From Nocardiopsis eucommiae (GTDB lineage: Bacteria > Actinomycetota > Actinomycetes > Streptosporangiales > Streptosporangiaceae), in the NCBI GenBank assembly GCA_018388625.1, contig CP074402.1, forward strand, positions 186,001 through 250,000: a stretch of 64,000 nt of DNA. The letters are read 5' to 3'. Below are positions 30,370 to 40,244 of the stretch, piece by piece. The translations under genes and the position numbers were made by a program. Position 1 is the first letter of the stretch. Each line of letters begins with the position of its first letter. The notes below the pieces were generated by a model that saw nothing but the letters and a program-made list of their open reading frames with translations, was not told the origin of the DNA and did no database searches.

Positions 30370-32335
30370 TCAGGCGAACGGCCAGACCAGACCGTACTGG
30401 GCGCCCACGGCGACGACGGCCAGGGCGGCCACCGGGAGCAGCGAGTAGTGGACCCGGCGGACCGGCCCCCACCATCCGCGCACCCAGGCGGCGACCGCGA
30501 ACCCGGCGGTGACCAGGGCGAGCGGGACCGCGAGGCCCAACGGGAGGGAGAGCGCCGCCGAGCCGTCGAGCAGCCACTCCTGGAGCCGGTTGAGGTCCAG
30601 CACCGCGTAGACGACCAGTCCCACCCCGGTCAGGCACGCCAGGGCGGTCAGCCCGGACGACACCGCGGCGGCGGTCCGGGCCGCTCCTCCCGGGCGGCGG
30701 AGACGGACGGCCCCGCCGATCAGGAGCAGCAGGGAGACGGCGACCGTCGCCAGGTGCGCGGCGGGGGACCCCACGCCGGGACGCGGTCGTAGCCGCTGGT
30801 GGGGTTGGCGTCCAGGTACACGGCGACGGCCTCGCCGTCCTCCATGACGAACGCCAGCCGGTCGCCGCTCTCCCCGGCCTCGAACACGTCGTGGCCCACC
30901 GGGACCCAGCGGTCGTCCGGCACCAGGCCGCCGCGCACGCTCAGGGCTCCGTCGCCCGCGTCCCGCACGGTGACGTTGTCGAACAGCGTGACGATCCGCC
31001 CGCTCCCCGAGCCGGGGCGCCGGGTGGTGACGTAGGAGCCGGTGTACGCGCCCGCCTCGGTCGCGTCCGTGCCCTCGGTGTCCGCTTCGTCCGTGCCTTC
31101 CGTACGCGCCGCGTCCGGGCCCACGGCGACCGTCCCGTCCGTCTCCCCTCCGTGGCGAAGGTGTCGACGAAGGCGTTCAGCACGGTGAAGCGCAGGTCCC
31201 GGAGGGGGTCGGCGCCCGCGTCGGGACCGGAGTCGTCCCCGTTGACGGCCACGAACACCCCGGCGTCGATCCCGGGCACGAGCACGTAGCCGGTGTGGAC
31301 GCCGTCGAGGTCGCCGCCGTGGCCCACGGCCCGGGACGGTCCGGACCTGAACTCGTACGTCCCGTAGCCCATCGCGGTGGCCTCCGGGTGGACCTCGAAC
31401 CGCCGGTCGAGCATGGCCTCGGCCCACTCCGTGCCGAGCACGCGTTCGCCGTCCAGCTCACCCCCGCCGAGCAGCGCCAGCATGAACCGGGCCATGTCGT
31501 CGCCCGTGGTCACGGCGGCCCCGGCCGGGGCCAGCGGGATGTGGGGGTAGGGAACCGGGGAGCCGTCCGACCGGTGGGCGGTGACGAGGCCGTCCTCCTC
31601 GTGGAGCTGCCGGAACCGGCTGCCGTCCATACCCAGCGGGGCGAACACGTTCCGCTCCACGTACTCCTCGAACGGCACCCCGCTCACCTCCTGGACCACG
31701 AACCCGGCCAGCCCGGTCCCGTAGTTGGAGTAGGCCGTGAACCGGCCGGGCGGGAACAGCCGCTCGGGGGTGTTGTCCCGCAGGAACTCCTCCAGGCCGC
31801 GCTGGCCCGCCGGGTCGTCAGGGTCGTCCATCTCGGTGCGCTCGTCGAACCCGGCGCTGTGGGTGAGCAGGTGGTGGAGGGTGACGGGCCGTCCCTCGTG
31901 GGTGTCCGGGACCCGGAGGTCCTCGGGCAGGTAGGTGTTGACGTCCTCGTCCAGGTCCACCTCGCCGCGCTCGACCAGCTGGAGGACGGCCAGGGCGGTG
32001 AAGGACTTGGCGACGGACGCGGTGGGGAGCCCGTGGGCCTCCGGGTCCAGCGGCGTACCGGTGGCGAGGTCGGCCTCCCCGTGCGCGGCGGAGGCCAGCG
32101 GAGCGCCGTCCCCGACGACAGACACCACCACGCCGGGGGCGCCGTGTTCGGCCAGCAGCTCGGGGACGCGTTGGTCGACGAACTCCCGTGCGGTCTCCTC
32201 GGTGAGTCCGGGAGAGGGAGGTGGGGGAGCCACGGGCGCGGCGCTCGCGGCGGCCGGAAGGACCAGGGCGGCCGCCAGGGCGAGGCCGAGAGGGGCGGTG
32301 AGGAGGCGGAGGGAGGGCAGGGATGGCGCGGGCAA
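30370..32335 (-). CDS. class C beta-lactamase-like serine hydrolase with C-terminal membrane domain (two frameshifts)
   Basis: A 655-residue protein after repair. A signal peptide ends in A-A-A-S-A-A-P. The penicillin-binding-type domain has the catalytic S-V-A-K (in T-A-S-V-A-K-S-F), Y-S-N-Y-G-T, and an H-G-G triad end (V-G-H-G-G-D-L-D-G). An acidic spacer and a region of about 100 residues follow, and then four membrane helices in the last 130 residues. The active site should face outside. Family members are esterases, D-amino peptidases or lipid hydrolases; the substrate is not predictable. Runs 31145-31148 and 30769-30772 each lack one base. TTG start at 32335, GGAG seven bases before. 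Confidence 0.85.
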
Positions 32336-32533
32336 CTGGTGACTCCAAGAGGTGTTCCGATGTCACTCCCCACGCTAGGAATCCGGCCCCTCGGAGGCAC
32401 TGGAGCCCGCGACCCTCCTCCGGGTACGGCCAGCTGTAGTACGCCCCGGAAGAAACCCCGAACCGGCAAAAACCAACACAGCGTTGGTCGAGTCCTAGAG
32501 AGTGTTGGAGAATCGAGCCGAGGAGCACCCCCC

Positions 32534-34147
32534 ATGCCCACACGACGGACCCGCGTACTGACCGCGACCGCGCTGACCGCCGCCGTCGCACTGGCCCTGA
32601 CCGGCTGCGGCGTCGTCCGTGACCTCCGGTCCGGCGACGAACCCGAACCCCTCACCGAGGTCATCGAGCCCGAGGAGGAGAGTCCCGAGGTCGACCCCGA
32701 CTTCCCCTACACCCGTGAGGGCACGATCTTCCAGGACACCGGCCAGGACTCCACCCTGCGCTTCTCGATCACCGGTCTGGAGCGCACCGACGAGTACACC
32801 GTCCTCCACTACGAAGAGACCTACGTCGACCACTTCCAGGGCATCGTCAGCAACCTGGCGATGCCCGCCACCCTGGTCGACCCGGTCAGCGGACGCGCCT
32901 ACGCCGAACTCACCGACGCGGACGGCTACCCCTACGGATCCGTGCCCCCCGACGACGGGGTCTTCCCGGTCGGGGTGGGCGCCACCAACCAGTACCGGGC
33001 CTACTTCCCCCGCCTGCCCGACGAGGTCGAGCAGGTCACCCACGTCGGCAGCGGACTCGGCGCGATGACCGGCGTCCCCGTCGTGGACGTGGACGAGGAA
33101 CAGGCCGACCCCGTGGACCCCGACGGCGCGGGCATGACCACCCGGACCGGCCCCGAGGCGGGCGAGACGGTCGCGTTCGAGAACGAGCGCCCCGCGCCCG
33201 GCTGGGAGGAGTGGATCGGTGAGATGGAGAGCTTCGTCGACTCCGACGTCTCCTCCACCACCCGCGACGGCGACACCGAGACGGTCGCCCTGAAGGCCGA
33301 CGTCATGTTCGACTTCGACTCCGCCGCACTCACCTCCGAGGCCGAGGGGATCGTCCGCGAGGCCGCCGCGTCCCTGGAGCGCAACATCGACCCGGACGAC
33401 CCCGAGGTGACCGTGATCGGCCACACCGACGGCAAGGGCACCGACGACTACAACCAGACCCTCTCGGAGGAGCGCGCCGCGACCGTCCGCGACGTGCTGG
33501 AGGAGGAACTGGAGGAGGACCTCACCCTCACCGTGGAGGGGCGGGGCGCCGCCGAACCCGTGGCCGAGGAGGGCGGATCCGACACCGGGGAGGCCGAGGC
33601 GCGCAACCGTCGGGTGGAGTTCTCGTACCGCGTGGACCGGAACGGGGCCTCCGGCGGCGACGCCGAGGAGGGCGGTCTCGGCTCCAGCGAGCGGCACGTG
33701 TACCCGCCCGCCCCGTTCGTCGAGGACGACACCGCCGAGGTCGTGGACACCGTCACCGACGGCGACATCCAGCTGGACGTGCATCCGCTGCGCCGCGACG
33801 GCGCCTACGTGATCAGCACGGTGACGCTCACCAACACCGGCGACGCACCGGCCTCGCCCGACATGGGCGGCGAGGACGCGGCCTCCCCGGGAGGCCCGAC
33901 CGAGTTCAGCCAGGGGGCGCTCGGCGGCTTCCAGCTCCTGGAGCCCGGCACCGATCTTGTCCGCTACGTGACCCTGCTGAACTTCGGCGGACAGAGCTTC
34001 TCGGGCTTCGCGGAGGAGGTCCACGAGATGCAGCCGGACAACGCGTACCAGCTCATCGCGGTCTTCGCGGCCCCGCCCGCGAGCGTGGAGACGCTGACCC
34101 TGCGCGCGGGCCCCTTCGGGGAGATCGAGGACGTCCCCTTCACGTGA
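32534..34147 (+). CDS. OmpA-domain lipoprotein
   Basis: A 537-residue protein. The signal peptide ends L-A-L-T-G-C, a lipobox. A domain of about 200 residues of no known type follows, then an OmpA-like peptidoglycan-binding domain at about 255-375: V-M-F-D-F-D-S-A-A-L-T, V-I-G-H-T-D-G-K-G-T-D-D-Y-N-Q-T-L-S-E-E-R-A, and N-R-R-V-E-F. The remaining 150 residues form a beta-rich tail. In this Gram-positive setting it would tie the membrane to the wall from outside. Possible operator-like inverted bases (CCAAC-N5-GTTGG, 32473-32487) lie upstream. AGGAG eight bases before the ATG sets the start; the frame is intact. Confidence 0.88.
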   Translation: MPTRRTRVLTATALTAAVALALTGCGVVRDLRSGDEPEPLTEVIEPEEESPEVDPDFPYTREGTIFQDTGQDSTLRFSITGLERTDEYTVLHYEETYVDHFQGIVSNLAMPATLVDPVSGRAYAELTDADGYPYGSVPPDDGVFPVGVGATNQYRAYFPRLPDEVEQVTHVGSGLGAMTGVPVVDVDEEQADPVDPDGAGMTTRTGPEAGETVAFENERPAPGWEEWIGEMESFVDSDVSSTTRDGDTETVALKADVMFDFDSAALTSEAEGIVREAAASLERNIDPDDPEVTVIGHTDGKGTDDYNQTLSEERAATVRDVLEEELEEDLTLTVEGRGAAEPVAEEGGSDTGEAEARNRRVEFSYRVDRNGASGGDAEEGGLGSSERHVYPPAPFVEDDTAEVVDTVTDGDIQLDVHPLRRDGAYVISTVTLTNTGDAPASPDMGGEDAASPGGPTEFSQGALGGFQLLEPGTDLVRYVTLLNFGGQSFSGFAEEVHEMQPDNAYQLIAVFAAPPASVETLTLRAGPFGEIEDVPFT

Positions 34148-34184
34148 CCGGGGACCACCCCCGATGACCGGGGACCACCCCCGA
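34145..34184. repeat. tandem 20-bp duplication spanning a stop codon
   Basis: TGACCGGGGACCACCCCCGA occurs twice in a row (34145-34164, 34165-34184). The first copy begins with the stop codon of the OmpA-domain gene. Each unit can form a small CGGGG/CCCCG hairpin. The convergent transporter gene ends 20 bases further on. Confidence 0.85.
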
Positions 34185-34203
34185 CCGCCCGTGGCCCCGG
34201 CGG

Positions 34204-35136
34204 TCAGCCCAGCAGGAAGGTGATGGCGAACAGCACCGGCACCGTGAGGAAGGTGGTCAGCAGGATCACCTCGCGCGTGAGGGTCTCGCCGGTCCGGTAC
34301 AGGGTGGCGTAGTTGAACACGTTCTGCGCCGTCGGCAGGGCCGCGAGGACCACCACGGAGAACAGGGCGGCGCCGTCCAGGCCGAACACCAGGGACCCCA
34401 GCGCCCAGGCGATCACCGGCAGCCCCACCGACTTCAGGAGCACCGCCAACAGGATCGGGACCTGGTCCGGTCCGGCGCGACCCGGCAGGGAGCTGCCGTG
34501 CAGGGAGATCCCGAAGGCCAGGAGCATCGCCGGGACGGCCATGCCGCCGATCAGCTCGAACGGTTCCATCAGGGGAGCGGGCGGGACCCAGCCGGAGGCG
34601 GAGAGTGCGACCCCGGCGATGGAGGCGATCACCACCGGGTTGCGCACAGGGGTGCCCAGGGAGCGCCGGAGGACCGGCCAGAACCCGCGCGCGGTGCCGT
34701 TGGCCAGGTCCAGGACGGTCAGGGAGACGGGGGCCAGCACCAGCAGCTGGAACAGCAGGATCGGGGCGACCAGGGAGGCGTCCCCGAGGACGTACACCGA
34801 GATCGGGATGCCCAGGTTGCCCGCGTTCACGTACGAGGAGCCCAGCACGCCGACGGTGGTGCGGCCGACGCCCCAGCGGCGGACCACGCCCACCACGAGG
34901 AAGGCGAGCGCCGCGATGACCACGGCCAGCACGCTCACGAGGACCGGCCCCGAGACCAGGATGGACAGGTCCGTCCGGGCGAGGATCGTGAACAACAGAG
35001 CGGGGCTGGCGACGAAGAACGCCAGCTTGCTGAGGACCTCTCTGGCCCCCGGACCGAGCAGGGGTATGCGCCCGAGCATGTAGCCGATGACGACAATGCT
35101 GGCGATGACCCCGAACCCGACGATGACCCCGGACAA
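34204..35136 (-). CDS. AEC-family (auxin efflux carrier-like) transporter
   Basis: A 310-residue membrane protein with ten predicted helices in two groups of five separated by a short hydrophilic loop, the AEC/BART layout. Family-like stretches include S-S-Y-V-N-A-G-N-L-G-I-P near helix four and A-A-L-P-T-A-Q-N-V-F-N-Y-A near helix nine. Bacterial members export small organic acids such as malate or malonate; the substrate here is unknown. A TTG at 35136 follows GGAGG by seven bases; a TTG six codons earlier has no ribosome site. The gene is convergent with the OmpA-domain gene. Confidence 0.9.
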   Translation of the reverse strand: MSGVIVGFGVIASIVVIGYMLGRIPLLGPGAREVLSKLAFFVASPALLFTILARTDLSILVSGPVLVSVLAVVIAALAFLVVGVVRRWGVGRTTVGVLGSSYVNAGNLGIPISVYVLGDASLVAPILLFQLLVLAPVSLTVLDLANGTARGFWPVLRRSLGTPVRNPVVIASIAGVALSASGWVPPAPLMEPFELIGGMAVPAMLLAFGISLHGSSLPGRAGPDQVPILLAVLLKSVGLPVIAWALGSLVFGLDGAALFSVVVLAALPTAQNVFNYATLYRTGETLTREVILLTTFLTVPVLFAITFLLG

Positions 35137-35235
35137 GGAGCGCCCTCCGAACAACCGTGCGGCCGCGACCCGCCGAGGCTAACGGAGTCCGTCACAAAGC
35201 GAAACGGCCCACGTCACACCACGGAAAGTGACCGA

Positions 35236-35669
35236 TCAGTGCTCCGGGTCGCACTCCTGCCGGGCCTGGAGGGCGTCCACCATCCTGCGGCGGCGGGCCT
35301 CCCGGACCGACACCGAGACGATGCGGGTGACCGCGACGGCGGTGATCACCGCCAGGGGAGGGCCAGCGCGGTGGCCGGCTGCCGGATGGGCCGGTAGTTC
35401 GCGCCGTCGGGGCCCACCACCAGGTAGCCCGAGGGACGGACCCGGGTGAGGCCGATGCCCCCGGCGCCGTCCCCGCCGAAGAACGGGAGGTTGCCGGTGC
35501 CGCCGCCCATGGTGCTCAGGGTGCTGACCCTGGCGACGGGGACCACTGTGGTCGCTCCCGAACTCACCGGGGAGCCGAAGGCCGTGGCGGTCCCGGCCAC
35601 GGCGCGGGTGTTGTCGAGCAGCGAGGTCAGCGCGGCCATGGTGCCGCGCTGGTTCCGTTTCCTGGGCAT
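35236..35669 (-). CDS. GerW/YtfJ-family sporulation protein (one frameshift)
   Basis: After repair a 144-residue protein. Its middle, V-V-P-V-A-R-V-S-T-L-S-T-M-G-G-G-T-G followed by R-V-R-P-S-G-Y-L-V-V-G-P-D-G, is the core of the YtfJ/GerW family, whose members are linked to spores and germination. A hydrophobic segment (A-L-A-L-P-L-A-V-I-T-A-V-A-V) near residue 105 and a basic end follow. One C is missing in the run 35355-35358; the uncorrected frame would stop early. The ATG at 35669 has AGAGGA upstream. It supports a sporulating actinomycete. Confidence 0.8.
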
Positions 35670-35753
35670 CCGAGGTGTCCTCTCCCTGGGGTCGCGGGAT
35701 TTCACGCTATAGGGGTTCTCCACGAACGCGATGAGGAGCACCTCGCGGGTGTG

Positions 35754-36860
35754 TCAGGCGGTGGGGCTTTCCGAGGGGGCGTCCGGCGGCGGCTCCTGGG
35801 ACCACCGCACCACCAGGGGCCAGCCGTCCATGGAGGTGTCGTGGTAGCGCGGGAACGTCTCCTCGGTCTCCGTCACCGCCCCCTCCTCCAGGTCCACCCG
35901 GAACCACGCCTCCTCGGTCTGGAGCAGGATCGCGTCGCGCTCGGGCGCCAGCGTGTACTGCACGACCGGGCTGGAGGCGTCCTCCAGCAGAGGGGTCGTG
36001 CCGTAGCTCTGGCCCTCGACTGTGAGCAGGTGAGCGCCCGTGACCCCCTCACCGCCGCCGTCCGGGCGGAGCAGGGCCTGCTCACCGCCCCAGACCGGCG
36101 CGTCGTCGAAGGTCTGCCACTGCTCGCCCCCGGTGGTGAGGGTCGCGTTCACGACGGTGCCGTTGGTCGATCGCACCACGAGGTTGCCCTCGCCCCCGGC
36201 GACCTGCTGGGTGGGGACGCTGTTGCGGATGTGCAGGGAACCGTCCGGAGTGATCGTCCAGTCGCTGGGCCGTTGCCCCTCCCCGAGGGCCAGACTGCCC
36301 TCCTGGTTGGGGGTGCCCGCGGGCGCCTCCAGCGGTACCGACTTGACCTGCGGCGGCTGCCCCTGGCCCTGCGCGGAGACGTACCAGAGCCGCTCCCCGT
36401 GGATCACCGGGTCCGAGAGCTTCTCGTCCCCCGAGGCCTGGATGGTCTCGACCGGCTGGTACGAGAACTCCTCGCCCTCCTCCTCGGCGTCCTCGGGGTC
36501 GCTCAGACCCGCCAGGTGCACGGCGTTGGGCTCGTTGGTGACGAAGGCGAAGTACTGCCAGTCCTCCGAGAACCTCTTGTGCACCGGGACCGCGGGCGCC
36601 ATCGGGTCGACGGCCCCGTCGGGGAGGTCGATTCGCTGGAGGGGCGCCCCGGTCGCGGGGTCGTGGAAGACCAGGACCTGCTGGGTCTCCGGGTCACCGC
36701 CCTCGAACCCCCGGTGCACCAGGGCCAGACCCACCAGGCCGCCCTCGGTGAGCTCCTCGACCGTCTCCGGAGCGTCGTCCGAGGACGACCCGGAGGAGGA
36801 CTCGCACGCGGTCACGGCGAGGAGGCACACAGCGGAGGCCAAGGCGAGTGAACGCCGCAT
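35754..36860 (-). CDS. secreted lipoprotein of unknown function, propeller-like
   Basis: A 368-residue protein with a signal peptide ending L-L-A-V-T-A-C (lipobox) and a Ser-rich linker, then a beta-rich domain. Short repeats such as Q-Q-V-L-V-F-H-D-P-A-T-G-A-P and D-W-T-I-T-P-D-G-S-L-H-I have the rhythm of propeller blades but no clear family signature. The frame is intact and full length. The gene precedes a 340-bp gap and the pseudokinase gene, both on the same strand. I do not recognise a function; a surface-exposed binding protein is the most that can be inferred. Confidence 0.7.
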   Translation of the reverse strand: MRRSLALASAVCLLAVTACESSSGSSSDDAPETVEELTEGGLVGLALVHRGFEGGDPETQQVLVFHDPATGAPLQRIDLPDGAVDPMAPAVPVHKRFSEDWQYFAFVTNEPNAVHLAGLSDPEDAEEEGEEFSYQPVETIQASGDEKLSDPVIHGERLWYVSAQGQGQPPQVKSVPLEAPAGTPNQEGSLALGEGQRPSDWTITPDGSLHIRNSVPTQQVAGGEGNLVVRSTNGTVVNATLTTGGEQWQTFDDAPVWGGEQALLRPDGGGEGVTGAHLLTVEGQSYGTTPLLEDASSPVVQYTLAPERDAILLQTEEAWFRVDLEEGAVTETEETFPRYHDTSMDGWPLVVRWSQEPPPDAPSESPTA

Positions 36861-37202
36861 GGATCGCCTTTCGGGGGACGAAGGAGGAGCGGGTGGTTCC
36901 AGAGTGTGGGATCCCCGGCGACACGTCACGGTTCTCCCCGAACCTCACGTTATCCGAGGGCCCGGTCGAGAGGGGCCCGGACTCCGAAGAGGCTCAACCG
37001 GTCCATTTCCTGATCGCGAGGGGTCATCGCGCCCGCCCGTTTCGTTCCGCGGCAGAAGGGGTCTGAGCGGGCGGCCACCGTTCCTTCACCCTTCGACAAG
37101 GAAATGCGGGGGAGGGGCGTGCGAAGGTCCGGACCATTCCCTTGGTGGTGTGCCGTCGAAAGGAATGCCCGACTCTCCACGTGCCTGGGCACCCCGAGGT
37201 CG
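36861..37202. other. 342-bp intergenic gap
   Basis: It lies between two minus-strand genes. No coding sequence, clear hairpin or repeat was seen. Confidence 0.5.
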
Positions 37203-39481
37203 CTACTCGTCGGCGTTGGGGGAGGGGGACGGCGAGGGATCGGGTTCCTCTTCCTCCTCCTCTTCCTCCTCCGCAGCGGCCTCCTCCTCGGCCAGGCGTT
37301 CCGCCTCGGCGGCACGCTCCGCGGCACGGGTCGTGCAGACCTCCTCGGCGGGGGCCGCGCCCCCGTCGACCGCGACGACGACGAAGCAGTACTCGGCCTG
37401 GGTGTCGTCCGTGGGGACCTGCGCGGTCACCGCGCCGGGGCCGGTTCTGGCCAGGGTCACCGGGGCGTGTCCCTGCGGGCCGCCGACCACGAAGTACGAA
37501 CCGGTGCCGCCCGTGTGGTCGGTCCAGGACAGGGTGACGGCGCTGAGGGTGTCGTCCAGCCTGACCTCGGACGGAGGGCTCCCCTCGGGCAGGGGTGAGG
37601 GCGCCGCCACCGGCTCCGCGGCCGTCTCCTCGTCCTTCGTCGCCTCGGCCTCCTCGCTGGCCACGGTCTCGACCACGGGCTGGGAGGGGGTCCTGGCGGC
37701 GAAGGCACTGCCCACGACGGTGACCAGGAGGACCCCGCAGACTGTCACGCCGATGTGCATCTGCTTGCGCCACCGAGGCGGTTCGAGGGGCGTGGAGAGC
37801 GAGTCCCACTCCGGGTCCGAGGAACGTTCCTCGACGATCTCGTCGGCGGGCAGGTACGCGGACTCCGCGTCCCCTTTCCATCCCTCCAGCCGGGCCCAGG
37901 CGCGCAGCGGGGAGACCTCCTCGCCGCGCAGCTTGGCCATCATCAGGTCGGCGGTGCTGTGCGGGGACGCCTCGGGGACCGCGCCGTGGCGCTCCCGCTC
38001 CTCCGGAGTGGGCAGGGCGCGCTGGGGCGGGCGCAGACTCGACGCGCTCGCCAGACGGGACCTGTCCTCCGGCGGGGCCGAGGGCGGTTGGGCGGGACCC
38101 GTCTCCACGGGGGCGCGTGCGGCGGCCGGGGAGAGGGAGGCGGTGGGGGCGGTGGGGTGTGCGGCCCCGACGGCGAGGACGGGTGCGAGATCTGGGGACC
38201 CGACGGCGCGGCGAAGGGCGTCTGCGGACCGGACGGGGGCGCGATGGGGGCCTGGGGTCCGGACGGGGGCGCGATGGGGGCCTGGGGTCCGGACGGGGGC
38301 GCGATGGGGGCCTGTGCCCCGGAGGGTGCGGCGAAGGGCGTCTGTGCCCCGGACGGGTGAACCGGGAAGGCTGTTTGGGGACCGGAGGGAGGAGCGATGG
38401 GGGCCTGGGGGCCCGAAGGCGTGGTGAAGGCCGCCTGTGGTCCTGACGGCGCGGCGAAGGGTGCTTGGGGTCCCGAAGCTGACGGGAAGGGCGCCTGTGC
38501 CCCCGAAGGGGCCGCCGAGGTCCAGGTCTCCGGAGAGACGGGCGGTGTCTGCGGCCCGCTGTGCGCGAGCGGTTCCTGGGGCCCGGAGGCCGCGGGGCGA
38601 GGACCGGTGGAGGCGTCCACCGGGGCACCGAGCATCGAGGTCTGCGCACCGCTGGGAGCCGTGCCGGGACGCCCGGAGCGCGCCTTCTCGAAGGCCGCCG
38701 CGAACTCCGCCGGGCTCGCGTGGCGGGTGGCCGGGTCCTTCGCCAGGGCACGGGTGAGGACCCCGCGCAGGGAACGGGACACGTCCTGACGCGGTACCGG
38801 CGCGATCTCCTCGCTGAGCACCCGCTGGGCGTAGGCCCGGGGATCGAAGGGGGAACCGTCCGTGGTGGAGAACGGCGCCCGGCCCGTGAGCATCGTCCAG
38901 ACCGTCGAGGCGAGCTGGTAGACGTCCGACGCCGCCGTGCGGGGTTCTCCGCGCAGCGACTCCGGTGGCGAGTGGAGGAACGACTCCATCTGGGCGGGCG
39001 GCGGGGACAGCGCCTCACCGATCCGGCAGATCGCACCGAAGCCCGTGAGCACCGGGGTCCGACCGGCACGCAGGACGTTGCCGGGACTGATGTCGTTGTG
39101 CAGCAGTCCCCGAGCGTGCAGGGCTCCCAGCGCCCCCGCGACACTGCGGGCGACCGCCGCCGCCTCCTGGATGGGAGCGGGCCCCTTCCGCGCCAGCATC
39201 TCCCCGAACGAACCGTCCGGGTAGAACGGCGTGACCACGAAGAACGCACCGTCCGCCGTGGACCCGGCGTCCAGCAGGGGCACCACACCGGGCACCCCGT
39301 CGAGGGTGCGCAGGTGCCCGAGCTCGGACTGCCCCGCCTCCATCGGCAGCACCTTGAGCACCACCTCGGCGCCGCTGGTCACACGGACCGCGCGGAAGAT
39401 CCGGGCACGGCGTCCCTGACGCAGCTGCGTGGAGGTCTCGTATCCCGGGGCCCAGGCGGGCAGGGGAGCGGAACCAGACAT
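37203..39481 (-). CDS. Ser/Thr kinase-like protein (probable pseudokinase) with Pro-rich repeats, TM and FN3 domain (one frameshift)
   Basis: A 759-residue protein. The kinase-like domain (about residues 10-265) keeps a lysine in V-V-L-K-V-L, but the catalytic loop reads H-N-D-I-S-P-G-N-V-L and the metal motif D-F-G is replaced by G-F-G, so catalysis is doubtful. A long linker of S-G-P-Q-A-P-x-A-x-P repeats follows, then after a frame change near 38131-38145 a basic/acidic segment, one membrane helix, an outside fibronectin-III-like domain (L-S-A-V-T-L-S-W-T-D to Y-C-F-V-V-V-A-V) and a Glu-rich tail. It opens the T7SS region, upstream of and codirectional with nothing but the lipoprotein gene. 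Confidence 0.78.
38231..38320. repeat. three copies of a 30-bp coding repeat
   Basis: Units at 38231-38260, 38261-38290 and 38291-38320 (the last diverging at its end) encode the Ser-Gly-Pro-Gln-Ala-Pro-Ile-Ala-Pro-Pro linker of the kinase-like protein. Looser relatives extend on both sides. Such arrays change length easily between strains. Confidence 0.9.
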
Positions 39482-39546
39482 GCGAGATCGCCCCCTTCGT
39501 GGTGGAGGCCCGCCCGGTCAGACGGAGCGGGGGATGGCGTGTGCGG

Positions 39547-39894
39547 TCAGGGACGGTCCGACGGGGCCGGCAGGTCGATCATGGCGCTCCCGACCTGGCG
39601 GTTGGCTCCCCACCCTCGTTCCTCGTTGATCTCCTGCTGGCGGCCGAAGGCCCCCACCAGGGCGATGACCCCACAGATGAGCGCGATGAGGATGGCCCCG
39701 CCGATCACGGCCGGCCACACCCGCTGGCGCCGTCGCCAGTAGCGACTGGACCCGTACAGCAACGCCGACCGGAGCTGCCGGTGCCGGAGGGCGTCCGCCT
39801 CGAGGACGTACTTCTCCTCGTCGGGCGTGTAGTGGAACGCCTCGGGAAGCTGCGGATCGGGGTCGGTGGAGGGCGGCGAAGGTGGGGAGGACAT
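39547..39894 (-). CDS. small single-TM protein in the T7SS region
   Basis: A 115-residue protein with a Pro-rich acidic start, a basic stretch (R-Y-W-R-R-R-Q-R-V-W) and one membrane helix (about residues 60-85: V-I-G-G-A-I-L-I-A-L-I-C-G-V-I-A-L-V), then a short outside tail. It lies 15 bases downstream of the first WXG100 gene on the same strand, so it is probably in the same transcript. No family is recognised. A role next to secretion is suggested by position only. Confidence 0.7.
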   Translation of the reverse strand: MSSPPSPPSTDPDPQLPEAFHYTPDEEKYVLEADALRHRQLRSALLYGSSRYWRRRQRVWPAVIGGAILIALICGVIALVGAFGRQQEINEERGWGANRQVGSAMIDLPAPSDRP

Positions 39895-39908
39895 CGGAGG
39901 TCAGCCTA

Positions 39909-40202
39909 CTAGAACAGTCCGTCCAGGTACCGGGTGAGCTTGCCGTACTTGTCGGCGGTGTCACTGGTGGCGTCGATCATCTTCGCGAACGCGGAGTTGA
40001 CCTCGGAGAAGTGGGTGTCGAACTCCTGGGCCTTGGACTGGAACTGCTGGCTTCCGGAGCCCTCCCACTGGCTGACGGTGCTTTCGGACTGCTCGTTGAT
40101 CTGGCTCATGATCGCGGTGAAACGACCGAGGTGCGCCTGCTGGTCGGAGGCCAGCGTCTGGAGACCGCCGACATTTCCGTAGACGTCGAACTGGGAACCC
40201 AT
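39909..40202 (-). CDS. WXG100-family T7SS protein (EsxA/EsxB-like)
   Basis: A 97-residue helical hairpin with the turn motif in Q-W-E-G-S-G-S-Q-Q-F, the right size and position for a WXG100 secretion substrate. The last part (Y-G-K-L-T-R-Y-L-D-G) may act as the export tail. Such proteins leave the cell as dimers through the EccC/EccD channel. GGAAAGG precedes the ATG. The 42-bp distance to the upstream WXG100-like gene and shared strand suggest they are co-expressed and may be partners. Confidence 0.9.
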   Translation of the reverse strand: MGSQFDVYGNVGGLQTLASDQQAHLGRFTAIMSQINEQSESTVSQWEGSGSQQFQSKAQEFDTHFSEVNSAFAKMIDATSDTADKYGKLTRYLDGLF

Positions 40203-40244
40203 GAGAGTGCCTTTCCTGGAGGTGGAACGGGTAGGGAGGGCGGA

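Noticed and set aside
38231..38320. A possible CRISPR-like array of 30-bp units
   Set aside because: The units are directly joined with no spacers and encode a Pro-rich linker in frame with the kinase-like protein.
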